Shown here piece after piece: positions 38,563 through 49,130 of a DNA stretch of 55,841 nt. A model generated the notes under the pieces. That model did no database searches and was not told the origin of the DNA. It was given only the letters and a program-made list of their open reading frames with translations. Both the position numbers and the translations under genes were made by a program. Within the stretch, counting starts at the first letter, position 1. Each line of letters begins with the position of its first letter. Source of the DNA: an uncultured Bacteroidota bacterium (GTDB taxonomy: Bacteria > Bacteroidota > Bacteroidia > Flavobacteriales > Flavobacteriaceae); NCBI GenBank assembly GCA_902510655.1, contig CABXBY010000002.1:1-55841 (forward strand), given 5' to 3'.

Positions 38563-39283
38563 ATTTTCTAGAAAACTCAGATAAAATAATTCCTAACGAA
38601 TTTGAAAGGTTTAAGCTTTCAGGATAACTTTTATTATTAAACCTAGGTATTGTTAACTCAACATCAAGTAACAACCTAAGATTGTTAGAAATACCATTAG
38701 CTTCGTTTCCAAACACAATAATTCCATTATCTGTGCTAATTTTATTTTCATAAACTGATTCTCCATTAATAAAAGTTCCAAATTTATTTAATGACTCTGA
38801 TTTTAAAAAATTTGTCAAGTCTAAGTATGTAATATTAATTCTAGACAAAGAGCCCATTGCAGATTGTACTACTTTAGGATTATAACAATCTACTGAATCT
38901 AAAGAACAAACTATATCATTTACTCCAAACCATTCACATGTTCTTATTATTGTTCCAAGATTACCAGGATCGTTTATTGATTCTAAACCAACAAGTAAAT
39001 TGTTTTTATTTAAAGGCTTTTCGTTTGGAATTTTAAAGATTGCTAAATGATCATCGGGATTACTTAAAAAACTAATCTTTTTAAGATCATCTTGTGAAAC
39101 TTGAATTACATTATTTATACTAAATTCTGAAATATTGATTGAAAATAATTTATGGAGATCAAATTTTGAATTAATAAATTCGGAAACTGATTTTTTACCT
39201 TCCACAACAAACATTTTATGTAAATAACGTTGTTTTTTATATTTCAAACTTTTAATCAGTTTTATATCGTTTTTGCTAAGCAT
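38540..39283 (-). CDS. TrmH/SpoU family RNA 2'-O-ribose methyltransferase
   Basis: LVGLESINDPGNLGTIIRTCEWFG, VQSAMGSLSRINI, IVFGNEANGISNNL, IPRFNNKSYPESLNLSNSLGIIL. Confidence 0.93.
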   Translation of the reverse strand: MLSKNDIKLIKSLKYKKQRYLHKMFVVEGKKSVSEFINSKFDLHKLFSINISEFSINNVIQVSQDDLKKISFLSNPDDHLAIFKIPNEKPLNKNNLLVGLESINDPGNLGTIIRTCEWFGVNDIVCSLDSVDCYNPKVVQSAMGSLSRINITYLDLTNFLKSESLNKFGTFINGESVYENKISTDNGIIVFGNEANGISNNLRLLLDVELTIPRFNNKSYPESLNLSNSLGIILSEFSRKSNEKKNL

Positions 39284-39317
39284 TAATAATGATGTATTTT
39301 TGAGTTATAATTGTAAA

Positions 39318-41816
39318 GTGAAAAAATTTATAACAAAAATAGCATTATTTGTAATTACTATTATTACTGTAATTAGTTGTAGTGTGACTAAAGATCTAAA
39401 TAGGGGCAATTTAATACTTAGATCAAATGAGATTTTTGTAAATGGATCAAAAGTAAAAATTGATTCATTGTCTCCTCTTATAGCTCAAAAAAAAAACAAC
39501 TATATAATCGGCTTTCCTTTAGCTGGTAAATTATACCAATCATCTAAAGAAAATAGTGATTCAATATTTAATAAATGGATTAATAAAAGAGTTAATAAAA
39601 AAAAGAGACTTAATTCAATACTTTCAAAAAAGCAAGTTATACAATTGAACAGTTATTATAATGATTTGAATAATTGGAAAAAAAAGAATGGAGAAAAATT
39701 GGAAATCATTGACTCTGTAAAAACAAATATTTCAATTGAAAATTTAAAATCATATTATAAGAATAATGGGTATTTTAATTCTAAAATATCTTCAAATACA
39801 ATTATAGGCCAAAACAATAACAAATTTGGGAAAGTTATATACAATATAAAAACAGGTAATCAATACACTTTAGACAGTATATCAACAAACATTGAGTCTA
39901 AAATTTTAAGATCCATATTTAATTCAACAAAGGAAAAATCAATTTTAAAACCAAATACATCTTTTAATACAAAGAAATTTGAGTTAGAGAGAAACAGAAT
40001 TGATAAATTATTTAAAAGTTCTGGGATTTACAATTTTCAAATAAATTCTATTTCTTTTAAAATAAATTTAGATACAACAAGTTTAAGTTTCAAAATTCCG
40101 GTTGAAATAGTAATTAAGGAAAATACTTTGAATAACAAGTATAAAAAACATACAATAGAAAAAATAAACTTATTTATAGAGAAAGAAGATTTAAATACTG
40201 AAATCAAAAAAATATCTAGTTATGACTCTATTAATTTTTATTCTAATTATACTTTAGACTATAAACCTAAAGTATTGTCAGATTTAATTCTTATTAAAAA
40301 AAATGATCTTTACAGTGATTCAAAAAGGACTGAGACAATTAAACTTTTAAATAAATTCGATAATTTTCAATACCCATCAATTAATTATAATTATATAGAT
40401 GAAACTAATAAACAATTAGAGGCTAATATATATTTAGTGCCAAAAAAAAAATATTCGTTTAGGTTTGGTTTAGATCTAAAACATTCAAATATTGAAGATA
40501 TTGGAGTCGCGTTTGAATCATCTTTAATTAATCGAAATGTGTTTAAGTCTGGTGAAAAACTAGAATTTACAACTAGAGGTACTATAGGAAAGTCTGCAAA
40601 TACTACCATTTCTGAGTATGGTTTTGATATTAGATTTAAATTTCCTAAACTTTTTCCGTCTTTTAATTTAAAAAACTTAGTTAAGTTAGAAAACAAGCCT
40701 GTCACATATTTTAATATCGGAACGTCTAACCAAACTAATATTGGATTAGATAGACAAAATTTTAAGTTTGATTTAAATTATGACTGGTTTGATAAAAAAA
40801 ACAGAAAAAACAACCTCAGTTTAATTAATATTGAGTTAGTTAATAATAAAAATATTGTCAATTATTTCAATATTTATTCTAATTCGTTTAAATCTGTTAA
40901 CATTATTGCAAACAGGTATGATACACCATCAAATTATTTAGATGTTAATAATAACTTAATCATTCCTAGTGGAATAGATTCATTTATCAACGAAGTTGTT
41001 TCAAATCAATTTGCAGTATCCAACGAAGATTTTAGTACAATCAATTATTTAAATGATAGAAAAAACAGATTAACATCAAACAATTTAATAATTGGTTCAA
41101 GCTTTTCTTTTTCAAATAAGTCGAAAAAAAGTATATATGATAACGAGTTTTCCGAATTTAAATTAAAAATTGAACTTGCAGGAAATTTAACAAATCTCAC
41201 TAGTAATCTTTTAAATGTTTCTAAAGATGAGTTTGGTAAAAATAAAGTTTTAGGATTGACATACTCACAATTTATAAAAACCGAAACTGGGTATATTAAA
41301 CACTGGCCAATTGGATTAAATTCTATTATAGCTTTTAGATCATTTTTTGGAATAGCTATTCCATTTGGAAATTCAAACAACATCCCTTTTTCAAAATCAT
41401 TTTTTGCAGGTGGGTCAAACGATAACAGAGCATGGGAGGTTTATAGACTTGGCCCCGGCAGCAGTGAAGCTTTGAGTGAATTCAATGAGGCAAACATGAA
41501 AATAGCTTTGAACATTGAATACAGGTTTAAAATTCTTGGAAAATTAGACGGTGCTTTGTTCACAGATATAGGTAATATATGGAACGTATTTGATGACACA
41601 AAAGATTCTAAAAGAACATTTAACAGCCTTAAAGATTTGGATGAAATTGCAATTGGAAGCGGAATTGGCTTAAGATATAACATTGGTTATTTTATTTTGA
41701 GATTAGACATGGGGCTCAAAACTTACAATCCTGTACTTGAAACTAGCGAAAGATGGTTAACTGATTTTAATTTAAATAAAGCTGTGTTCAATATTGGTTT
41801 AAATTATCCTTTTTAG
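39318..41816 (+). CDS. BamA/TamA family outer-membrane lipoprotein (TamL-like), GTG start
   Basis: Lipobox VISC; POTRA-like N-terminal region; C-terminal barrel FFAGGSNDNRAWEVYRLGPGSS..., GIGLRYNIGYFILRLDMGLKTYNP. Confidence 0.88.
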   Translation: MKKFITKIALFVITIITVISCSVTKDLNRGNLILRSNEIFVNGSKVKIDSLSPLIAQKKNNYIIGFPLAGKLYQSSKENSDSIFNKWINKRVNKKKRLNSILSKKQVIQLNSYYNDLNNWKKKNGEKLEIIDSVKTNISIENLKSYYKNNGYFNSKISSNTIIGQNNNKFGKVIYNIKTGNQYTLDSISTNIESKILRSIFNSTKEKSILKPNTSFNTKKFELERNRIDKLFKSSGIYNFQINSISFKINLDTTSLSFKIPVEIVIKENTLNNKYKKHTIEKINLFIEKEDLNTEIKKISSYDSINFYSNYTLDYKPKVLSDLILIKKNDLYSDSKRTETIKLLNKFDNFQYPSINYNYIDETNKQLEANIYLVPKKKYSFRFGLDLKHSNIEDIGVAFESSLINRNVFKSGEKLEFTTRGTIGKSANTTISEYGFDIRFKFPKLFPSFNLKNLVKLENKPVTYFNIGTSNQTNIGLDRQNFKFDLNYDWFDKKNRKNNLSLINIELVNNKNIVNYFNIYSNSFKSVNIIANRYDTPSNYLDVNNNLIIPSGIDSFINEVVSNQFAVSNEDFSTINYLNDRKNRLTSNNLIIGSSFSFSNKSKKSIYDNEFSEFKLKIELAGNLTNLTSNLLNVSKDEFGKNKVLGLTYSQFIKTETGYIKHWPIGLNSIIAFRSFFGIAIPFGNSNNIPFSKSFFAGGSNDNRAWEVYRLGPGSSEALSEFNEANMKIALNIEYRFKILGKLDGALFTDIGNIWNVFDDTKDSKRTFNSLKDLDEIAIGSGIGLRYNIGYFILRLDMGLKTYNPVLETSERWLTDFNLNKAVFNIGLNYPF

Positions 41817-41861
41817 GACCAGAAATTCTTTTTAATTTAGCGCAATAATCAAAAATTAAAA

Positions 41862-42932
41862 ATGAGTAATCAAATCAAAGGAGGTGTTGCCACAGGTGAC
41901 GAAGTTCAAGAGATTTTTAATCTTGCAAAAGCAAAAAAATTTGCATTACCTGCTGTAAATGTAATTGGATCAAATTCAATTAATGGAGTTTTAGAAACAG
42001 CATCTAAACTAAATGCTCCAGTAATAATTCAATTTTCAAATGGAGGAGCTATTTTTAATGCTGGAAAAGGACTTTCTAATGAAAATCAAAATTCCGCAAT
42101 TAAAGGCGCTATAGCAGGAGCAAAACATGTTCATGAACTTTCAGAAGCTTATAATGTTCCTGTTATATTACATACTGATCATGCCGCTAAAAAACTTCTT
42201 CCTTGGATTGACGGATTACTTTTAGCTAGTGAAGATCACTTTAAAAAAACAGGAAAATCTTTATTCAGTTCACATATGATTGATCTTTCTGAAGAACCAA
42301 TTGAGGAAAATATCTCTATTTGTAAAGAATATTTAAAAAGAATGAGCAAAATTGGAATGACATTAGAAATTGAATTAGGTATTACAGGTGGAGAGGAAGA
42401 TGGTGTAGATAATACTGATATTGATGATTCAAAACTTTACACTCAACCAGAAGAAGTTGCATATGCTTACGAAGAATTATCAAAAATCAGCGATAAATTT
42501 ACTATTGCTGCTGCATTTGGAAATGTTCATGGAGTTTATAAACCTGGAAATGTAAAATTAACTCCAAAAATATTAAAAAATTCTCAAGATTTTATTTCAA
42601 AAAAATATAACGTAGAACATAATACTATAAATTTTGTGTTTCATGGAGGATCAGGTTCCTCAGTGAAAGAAATTAGAGAAGCAATAAATTATGGAGCCAT
42701 AAAAATGAATATTGATACTGATATGCAATATGCATTTATGTCTGGTATTAGAGATTACTTTAATACAAATAAAGATTACTTAAAATCTCAAATTGGAAAT
42801 TCTGATGGGAAAGATATCCCAAATAAAAAGTATTATGATCCAAGAGTTTGGTTAAGAAAAGCTGAAGAAAGTTTTATTTCAAGACTTACTCAAGCATTTG
42901 AAGATCTTAATAACGTCAATACCTTGAACTAA
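41862..42932 (+). CDS. fbaA: Class II fructose-bisphosphate aldolase
   Basis: VILHTDHAAKKLLPWIDG, LEIELGITGGEEDGVDN, FHGGSGSSVKEIREAI, KMNIDTDMQYA. Confidence 0.96.
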   Translation: MSNQIKGGVATGDEVQEIFNLAKAKKFALPAVNVIGSNSINGVLETASKLNAPVIIQFSNGGAIFNAGKGLSNENQNSAIKGAIAGAKHVHELSEAYNVPVILHTDHAAKKLLPWIDGLLLASEDHFKKTGKSLFSSHMIDLSEEPIEENISICKEYLKRMSKIGMTLEIELGITGGEEDGVDNTDIDDSKLYTQPEEVAYAYEELSKISDKFTIAAAFGNVHGVYKPGNVKLTPKILKNSQDFISKKYNVEHNTINFVFHGGSGSSVKEIREAINYGAIKMNIDTDMQYAFMSGIRDYFNTNKDYLKSQIGNSDGKDIPNKKYYDPRVWLRKAEESFISRLTQAFEDLNNVNTLN

Positions 42933-42967
42933 ATTTGGTTTAGTATATTTGAATAAACATCCATTAT

Positions 42968-43825
42968 ATGGCTTGGTTTAAAAGAAAAACAAAAGGAATA
43001 CACACTTCTACTAAAGAAAAAAAGGACACTCCTGAGGGTTTGTGGCATAAAACTCCTACTGGAAAAATTATTGATACTGAAGAACTAGAAAATAATTCAT
43101 TTGTTTCACCTGAGGATGGTTTTCATATTAGAATAGGTAGTCAAGAATATTTTAATATTTTATTTGATGATAAGTTTAAAGAATTAGATAAAGATATTAA
43201 GTCCAAGGACCCTCTAAAATTCAATGACAATAAATCATATAAACAAAGAGCTAAAGACGCAAGAAAAAAGACAGGCTTAAAAGATGCCATTAAAGTTGCT
43301 GTAGGTAAATCTATTGGAGAAGAAGTTGTTATTGCTTGTATGGATTTTAGATTCATTGGAGGATCCATGGGATCAGTAGTTGGTGAAAAAATAAGTAGAG
43401 CGATTGACATAGCCATAAAAAAGAAAATCCCTTTAATCATAATTTCAAAATCAGGCGGAGCTAGAATGATGGAAGGGGCAATATCATTAATGCAAATGGC
43501 TAAAACGTCTGCTAAACTAGCTCAGTTGGCAAATAATAAATTACCCTATGTCTCATTATGTACTGATCCAACAACAGGTGGAACTACTGCATCTTTCGCA
43601 ATGCTTGGTGACATAAATATTTCTGAGCCTGGAGCATTGATAGCATTTGCTGGTCCTAGAGTAGTAAAAGATACGACAGGTAAAGATCTACCTGAAGGCT
43701 TTCAAACTTCTGAATTTTTATTAGAACACGGATTTCTAGACTTTATAAGTTCAAGAACTGAAATTAAGAAAAAAATTAATCTATATTTTGATTTAATTCT
43801 CAATAGACCATTAAGGTCAATTTAA
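42968..43825 (+). CDS. accD: Acetyl-CoA carboxylase carboxyltransferase subunit beta
   Basis: [79 protein letters not shown]. Confidence 0.96.
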   Translation: MAWFKRKTKGIHTSTKEKKDTPEGLWHKTPTGKIIDTEELENNSFVSPEDGFHIRIGSQEYFNILFDDKFKELDKDIKSKDPLKFNDNKSYKQRAKDARKKTGLKDAIKVAVGKSIGEEVVIACMDFRFIGGSMGSVVGEKISRAIDIAIKKKIPLIIISKSGGARMMEGAISLMQMAKTSAKLAQLANNKLPYVSLCTDPTTGGTTASFAMLGDINISEPGALIAFAGPRVVKDTTGKDLPEGFQTSEFLLEHGFLDFISSRTEIKKKINLYFDLILNRPLRSI

Positions 43826-43852
43826 AATTACATATTTATCAAAATATAATCT

Positions 43853-43860
43853 TATATTTG
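43853..43860 (+). promoter_or_regulatory. Putative rpsO -7 box (TATATTTG)
   Basis: Exact TAnnTTTG match followed by GCCGCGC and a short dyad, about 55 nt before the start. Confidence 0.5.
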
Positions 43861-43915
43861 CCGCGCTAATTAATAATTAGTTAGCTACATAAAAATCATT
43901 TAAAATAATATTGGC

Positions 43916-44185
43916 ATGTATTTAACAAAAGAAAACAAAAAAGAAATCTTCAAAGAGCATGGTAAATCAGAGTCTGATACAGGTTCGGCTGAAGGTCAAA
44001 TTGCATTATTCACAAAACGAATTAATCACTTAACTGAACATCTTAAAAATAACAGAAAAGATTTTAACACTGAAAGATCTTTAGTGATGATGGTTGGTAA
44101 AAGAAAAAGTCTGTTGAGTTATCTTAATAAAAAAGATATTAACAGATATCGTGAAATAATCAAAAAATTAAACTTACGTAAATAG
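43916..44185 (+). CDS. rpsO: 30S ribosomal protein S15
   Basis: GSAEGQIALFTKRINHLTEHLKNNRKDFNTERSLVMMVGKRKSLLSYLNKKD. Confidence 0.98.
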   Translation: MYLTKENKKEIFKEHGKSESDTGSAEGQIALFTKRINHLTEHLKNNRKDFNTERSLVMMVGKRKSLLSYLNKKDINRYREIIKKLNLRK

Positions 44186-44245
44186 TTTTTTACACAGTTT
44201 TTCATTGGTATTCTACTTAAGACACAACACAACTTAATTAATTTA

Positions 44246-46444
44246 ATGAAAAATATGAAAATAAAAACTTATAATGAATCCATCGATTTAGGTGATGGAA
44301 GAACAATAACAATAGAAACTGGTAAACTTGCAAAGCAAGCACATGGTTCAGTAGTTGTTCAAATGGGTAAAGCAATGCTTTTGTGTACTGTTGTATCCAA
44401 CTATGAAGCCAGTAAAGTTGACTTCCTTCCTCTTACAGTTGACTACAGAGAAAAATTCGCAGCTGCTGGAAGATATCCTGGAGGTTTTTTCAAAAGAGAA
44501 GCTAGACCTAGTGACGGCGAAGTATTAACTATGAGATTAGTAGACAGAGTTTTACGTCCACTATTTCCAAAAGATTATCATTCCGAAGTTCAGGTCATGA
44601 TTCAATTAATGTCCCACGATGAAGATGTAATGCCTGATGCTCTTGCAGGGCTTGCAGCATCTGCTGCAATTCAGTTAAGTGACTTTCCATTTGAATGTGC
44701 AATTTCAGAAGCTCGTGTAGCTAGAATTGATGGTAAATTTGTTATTAACCCTAGTAGAACTCAATTGGCTAATGCTGACATAGAAATGATGGTTGGAGCT
44801 TCTACTGACTCAGTAATGATGGTTGAAGGTGAAATGGATGAATGTAGTGAAGAAGAAATGGCTGATGCAATAAAATTTGCTCACGAGTCTATAAAAATTC
44901 AAATCCAAGCTCAAGAAAGATTAGCTAAAGCAGTTGGGAAAAAAGAAGTTAGAGAATACGAAACTAGTGTTGAAAATGAAGAGCTTGCTAAAAGAATTTT
45001 TGATGCTTCTTATGACAAATGTTACGATATAGCGAAAAAAGGTACTTCTAAAGCTGAACGTAGTTTAGCTTTTTCTAACGTTAAAGATGAGATAAAAGCC
45101 TCTTTTAGTGAGGAAGAAATTGAAGAACATGGAAAATTAATTAGTAAATATTTTAACAAATCACAAAAAGAAGCTATTAGAGAACTTACATTAAGTGAAG
45201 GAATAAGGTTAGACGGTAGAAAAACTGATGAAATTAGAGACATTTGGTGTGAAGTTGATTACCTGCCATCTACTCATGGATCTGCTATTTTTACTAGAGG
45301 AGAAACTCAAGCTTTAGCCACAGTTACTTTAGGAACTTCAAGAGAAGCTAACAAAATTGATATGCCATCTTATGAAGGTGAAGAAACTTTTTATCTTCAT
45401 TATAATTTCCCGCCATTTTGTACAGGAGAAGCTAGACCATTAAGAGGAACATCAAGAAGAGAAGTAGGACATGGTAATCTTGCGCAAAGAGGTTTAAAAG
45501 GAATGATTCCTGATGATTGTCCTTATACTGTAAGAGTTGTTAGTGAAGTACTTGAGTCTAACGGCTCATCTTCAATGGCTACCGTATGTTCAGGAACTAT
45601 GGCTCTTATGGATGCTGGAGTTCAGATAACTAGACCTGTTTCTGGAATAGCAATGGGATTAATTTCTGATGGAGATAGATATGCAGTTTTAAGTGATATT
45701 TTAGGTGATGAAGATCATCTTGGAGATATGGACTTTAAAGTTACTGGAACATCTGAAGGTATAACAGCTTGCCAAATGGATATAAAGATTAAAGGCCTTT
45801 CATATGAAATTTTAGTAAATGCATTAAAACAAGCTAGAGACGGAAGACTCCATATTTTAAATAAAATAACTGAAACTATTGAAAGACCAAATGCAGATGT
45901 TAAGTCTCATTCACCAAAAATGGTAACTAGTAGAATTCCTAATGAATTCATAGGACCATTTATTGGACCAGGTGGAAAAGTAATTCAAGAGTTACAAAAA
46001 ACAACTGGTTGTACAATAGTTATAAATGAGGATCCAGAAACTGAAGAAGGAATTGTAGAAATTCTTGGTACTGATCAAGAGGGAATTGACTCTGTTCTTG
46101 CTAAAATAGATTCACTTTTATTTAAACCAGAAAAAGGAAACACTTATAAGGTTAGAGTAATAAAATTATTAGACTTTGGGGCTGTAGTTGAATATCTAGA
46201 TGCACCAGGAAACGAAGTTTTATTACATGTTAGTGAAATTGCATGGGAAAGAACAGAAAATGTTAGCGATGTGCTTAAACTTGGGGATGAATTAGAAGTT
46301 AAATATTTTGGTACAGATCCTAGAACTAGAAAAGAAAAAGTTTCTAGAAAAGCATTATTAGAAAAACCTGAAGGCTATGTAGAAAGACCACCTAGAGCTC
46401 CTAGATCTGATAATAGAGGAAGAGATAATAGAGGAAAAAGATAA
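44246..46444 (+). CDS. pnp: Polyribonucleotide nucleotidyltransferase (PNPase)
   Basis: KH and S1 domains ([51 protein letters not shown]); RNase PH core; follows rpsO. Confidence 0.98.
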   Translation: MKNMKIKTYNESIDLGDGRTITIETGKLAKQAHGSVVVQMGKAMLLCTVVSNYEASKVDFLPLTVDYREKFAAAGRYPGGFFKREARPSDGEVLTMRLVDRVLRPLFPKDYHSEVQVMIQLMSHDEDVMPDALAGLAASAAIQLSDFPFECAISEARVARIDGKFVINPSRTQLANADIEMMVGASTDSVMMVEGEMDECSEEEMADAIKFAHESIKIQIQAQERLAKAVGKKEVREYETSVENEELAKRIFDASYDKCYDIAKKGTSKAERSLAFSNVKDEIKASFSEEEIEEHGKLISKYFNKSQKEAIRELTLSEGIRLDGRKTDEIRDIWCEVDYLPSTHGSAIFTRGETQALATVTLGTSREANKIDMPSYEGEETFYLHYNFPPFCTGEARPLRGTSRREVGHGNLAQRGLKGMIPDDCPYTVRVVSEVLESNGSSSMATVCSGTMALMDAGVQITRPVSGIAMGLISDGDRYAVLSDILGDEDHLGDMDFKVTGTSEGITACQMDIKIKGLSYEILVNALKQARDGRLHILNKITETIERPNADVKSHSPKMVTSRIPNEFIGPFIGPGGKVIQELQKTTGCTIVINEDPETEEGIVEILGTDQEGIDSVLAKIDSLLFKPEKGNTYKVRVIKLLDFGAVVEYLDAPGNEVLLHVSEIAWERTENVSDVLKLGDELEVKYFGTDPRTRKEKVSRKALLEKPEGYVERPPRAPRSDNRGRDNRGKR

Positions 46445-46503
46445 TAACTAGTTATTGTAACCTTTTTACAACTTTTAACGTATAATAATTCTAATACAGA
46501 ATA

Positions 46504-47367
46504 ATGAGACAATTAAAAATCACCAAGCAGGTAACCAATAGAGAAACAGCTTCCTTAGATAAATATTTACAAGAAATAGGAAAAGTTGACTTAATTACTG
46601 CTGAAGAAGAAGTTGAATTAGCACAAAAAATTAGAGCTGGGGATGAAAATGCTTTAGATAAACTTACAAAAGCAAACTTAAGGTTTGTTGTCTCCGTAGC
46701 AAAACAGTATCAAAATCAAGGTCTAACACTACCTGATTTAATTAATGAAGGAAACCTAGGATTGATAAAAGCGGCAAGAAGATTTGATGAAACAAGAGGA
46801 TTTAAATTTATTTCATATGCAGTATGGTGGATTCGTCAATCAATATTACAAGCACTTGCAGAACAATCAAGAATTGTTAGACTTCCATTAAATAAAATTG
46901 GATCTATAAATAAAATTAATAAAATGTATGCTTTTTTGGAGCAGGCTAACGAACGTGTTCCTTCTGCAGAAGAAATTGCAAAAGAATTAGACATGACAGT
47001 TTCTGATGTCAAGGAATCAATGAAAAATTCTGGAAGACATGTATCAATGGATGCTCCATTAGTTGAGGGAGAAGATTCTAACCTTTATGACGTCCTTCGT
47101 AGTGGAGAATCGCCAAATCCTGACAGGAATTTACTTCACGAATCGTTAAGAACCGAAATTGAAAGAGCTCTTGAAACCCTAACACCAAGAGAAGCTGACG
47201 TTGTAAGACTATACTTTGGCTTAGGAGAGAAACATGCCATGACACTTGAAGAAATTGGAGAAACATTTGATCTAACAAGAGAAAGAGTTAGACAAATTAA
47301 AGAAAAAGCAATTAGAAGACTTAAACATACTTCTAGAAGTAGAATATTAAAAACTTATTTAGGTTAA
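46504..47367 (+). CDS. rpoD: RNA polymerase primary sigma factor RpoD/SigA (short form)
   Basis: [58 protein letters not shown]; region 4 [15 protein letters not shown]. Confidence 0.96.
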   Translation: MRQLKITKQVTNRETASLDKYLQEIGKVDLITAEEEVELAQKIRAGDENALDKLTKANLRFVVSVAKQYQNQGLTLPDLINEGNLGLIKAARRFDETRGFKFISYAVWWIRQSILQALAEQSRIVRLPLNKIGSINKINKMYAFLEQANERVPSAEEIAKELDMTVSDVKESMKNSGRHVSMDAPLVEGEDSNLYDVLRSGESPNPDRNLLHESLRTEIERALETLTPREADVVRLYFGLGEKHAMTLEEIGETFDLTRERVRQIKEKAIRRLKHTSRSRILKTYLG

Positions 47368-47369
47368 TA

Positions 47370-48023
47370 ATGAATATTATTGCTCCATCAATGCTAGCTT
47401 GCGATTTTGGAAATCTTCTTAGTGAGATTGAAATGGTTAATAATAGTGAAGCTAATTGGTTTCATATTGATGTAATGGATGGAGTTTTTGTTCCTAATAT
47501 TTCCTTCGGAACTCCTATAATGAAGGTTTTAAAAGAAAATGCAAAAAAAACTTTAGATGTACATTTAATGATTGTCAATCCAGATAATTATTTAGAAAAC
47601 TTTGCTGAACTTGGTGCTGATATACTTACTGTTCATTACGAAGCATGTACACATTTACACAGAACTGTACAAAGAATCAAAGATTTAAAAATGAAAGCTG
47701 GTGTAGCAATAAATCCTCACACACCAATTGTATCATTAAAATCTATTATTAAGGATCTTGATTTAGTTTGTATTATGAGTGTAAATCCAGGATTTGGTGG
47801 TCAGTCATTTATCGAAGAAACATATGAAAAGGTCAAAGAACTTAATTCATTGATCAAAAAACAAAACTCCAAAGCCATCATTGAAATTGATGGTGGTGTT
47901 AACTCACAAAATGCAAAAAAATTAATTGATTGCGGCGCTAACGCTCTAGTAGCTGGAAGTTTTGTGTTTAAATCAGAAAATCCAACTAAGACAATTTCTG
48001 AACTATCCTCAATTATTAATTAA
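47370..48023 (+). CDS. rpe: Ribulose-phosphate 3-epimerase
   Basis: IIAPSMLACDFGNL, WFHIDVMDGVFVPNISFG, VNPGFGGQSFI, EIDGGVN. Confidence 0.97.
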   Translation: MNIIAPSMLACDFGNLLSEIEMVNNSEANWFHIDVMDGVFVPNISFGTPIMKVLKENAKKTLDVHLMIVNPDNYLENFAELGADILTVHYEACTHLHRTVQRIKDLKMKAGVAINPHTPIVSLKSIIKDLDLVCIMSVNPGFGGQSFIEETYEKVKELNSLIKKQNSKAIIEIDGGVNSQNAKKLIDCGANALVAGSFVFKSENPTKTISELSSIIN

Positions 48024-48062
48024 ATCGAAAGTTTTTAGTTAATTTAATGCATATTTATATAT

Positions 48063-49130
48063 ATGTGTTCAAATTCCATTAACGTTATTGGTGTTATGAG
48101 CGGGACATCTCTGGATGGACTTGACATCTGTTTAGTTTCATTTGATAGTGATGATTATTCTAATTTCAATATAATAAATAGTAAAACATATAATTACTCG
48201 TCTTATTGGACCGAAAAACTTTCAAATGCAATTAAACTAGGAATAAATGAACTTAATAAACTAGATAACGAATTCGGAAAACTAATTGGTGATTATATTA
48301 ATAAATTTATTATTGAAATTGGAAATCCAAAAGTAGATTTAGTTTCGTCCCATGGTCATACAGTTTTTCATAATCCAGAAAAAGGAATAACCAAACAAAT
48401 TGGGAATGGTGAAACAATATTTAATAAAATAAACATTAGTTTAATTTGCGACTTTAGAACTCAAGATGTGGAACTTGGAGGGCAAGGTGCTCCTTTAGTA
48501 CCTATTGGAGACTTAAACCTTTTTAAAGACTATAAATATTGTTTAAACCTTGGAGGTTTTGGAAATATTTCAATAAAAAAAAACAAATCAATTAAGGCTT
48601 TTGATATTTGTCCTGTTAACACAGTTCTAAATTATTATTCTAAAAAATTGGGATACCCGTATGATAAAAACGGAAAAATTTCTGAAACAGGGAATATAAA
48701 TTATAAATTATTAAGCAAACTAAATTTGTTAGAGTATTATAAAACTGAAGGGCCTAAATCATTAGGAATTGAATATGTAAAAGAAAAGATAATACCATTA
48801 ATTGATTCCTTTTCAGTTAATAACAATGATGTTTTAAAAACATTTATTGAACACATTACAGAACAAATATATATTTCGATAAAAGAAAACAAAGAAAATG
48901 AATCCATACTAATTACTGGAGGAGGAACTTATAATCAAACTATAATTAAAAAGTTAAAAAATAAGCTAAAATGTGATGTTATAATTCCTGAAAAAGAAAT
49001 TATTGATAATAAAGAAGCATTAATATTTGCTTACTTGGGACTACTACGATACAACAATACAGTAAACTGTTTAAAAACTGTTACTGGTGCTAAAAAAAAT
49101 CATTCTTCAGGAACAATTTTTAAAAGTTGA
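48063..49130 (+). CDS. anmK: Anhydro-N-acetylmuramic acid kinase
   Basis: GVMSGTSLDGLDICLV, SSHGHTVFHNPEKGITKQIGNG, DFRTQDVELGGQGAPLVPIGD. Confidence 0.95.
   Translation: MCSNSINVIGVMSGTSLDGLDICLVSFDSDDYSNFNIINSKTYNYSSYWTEKLSNAIKLGINELNKLDNEFGKLIGDYINKFIIEIGNPKVDLVSSHGHTVFHNPEKGITKQIGNGETIFNKINISLICDFRTQDVELGGQGAPLVPIGDLNLFKDYKYCLNLGGFGNISIKKNKSIKAFDICPVNTVLNYYSKKLGYPYDKNGKISETGNINYKLLSKLNLLEYYKTEGPKSLGIEYVKEKIIPLIDSFSVNNNDVLKTFIEHITEQIYISIKENKENESILITGGGTYNQTIIKKLKNKLKCDVIIPEKEIIDNKEALIFAYLGLLRYNNTVNCLKTVTGAKKNHSSGTIFKS

Noticed and set aside
46504-47367. Short RpoD lacking region 1.1 as unusual
   Set aside because: A short primary sigma factor of this size is normal for Bacteroidota.
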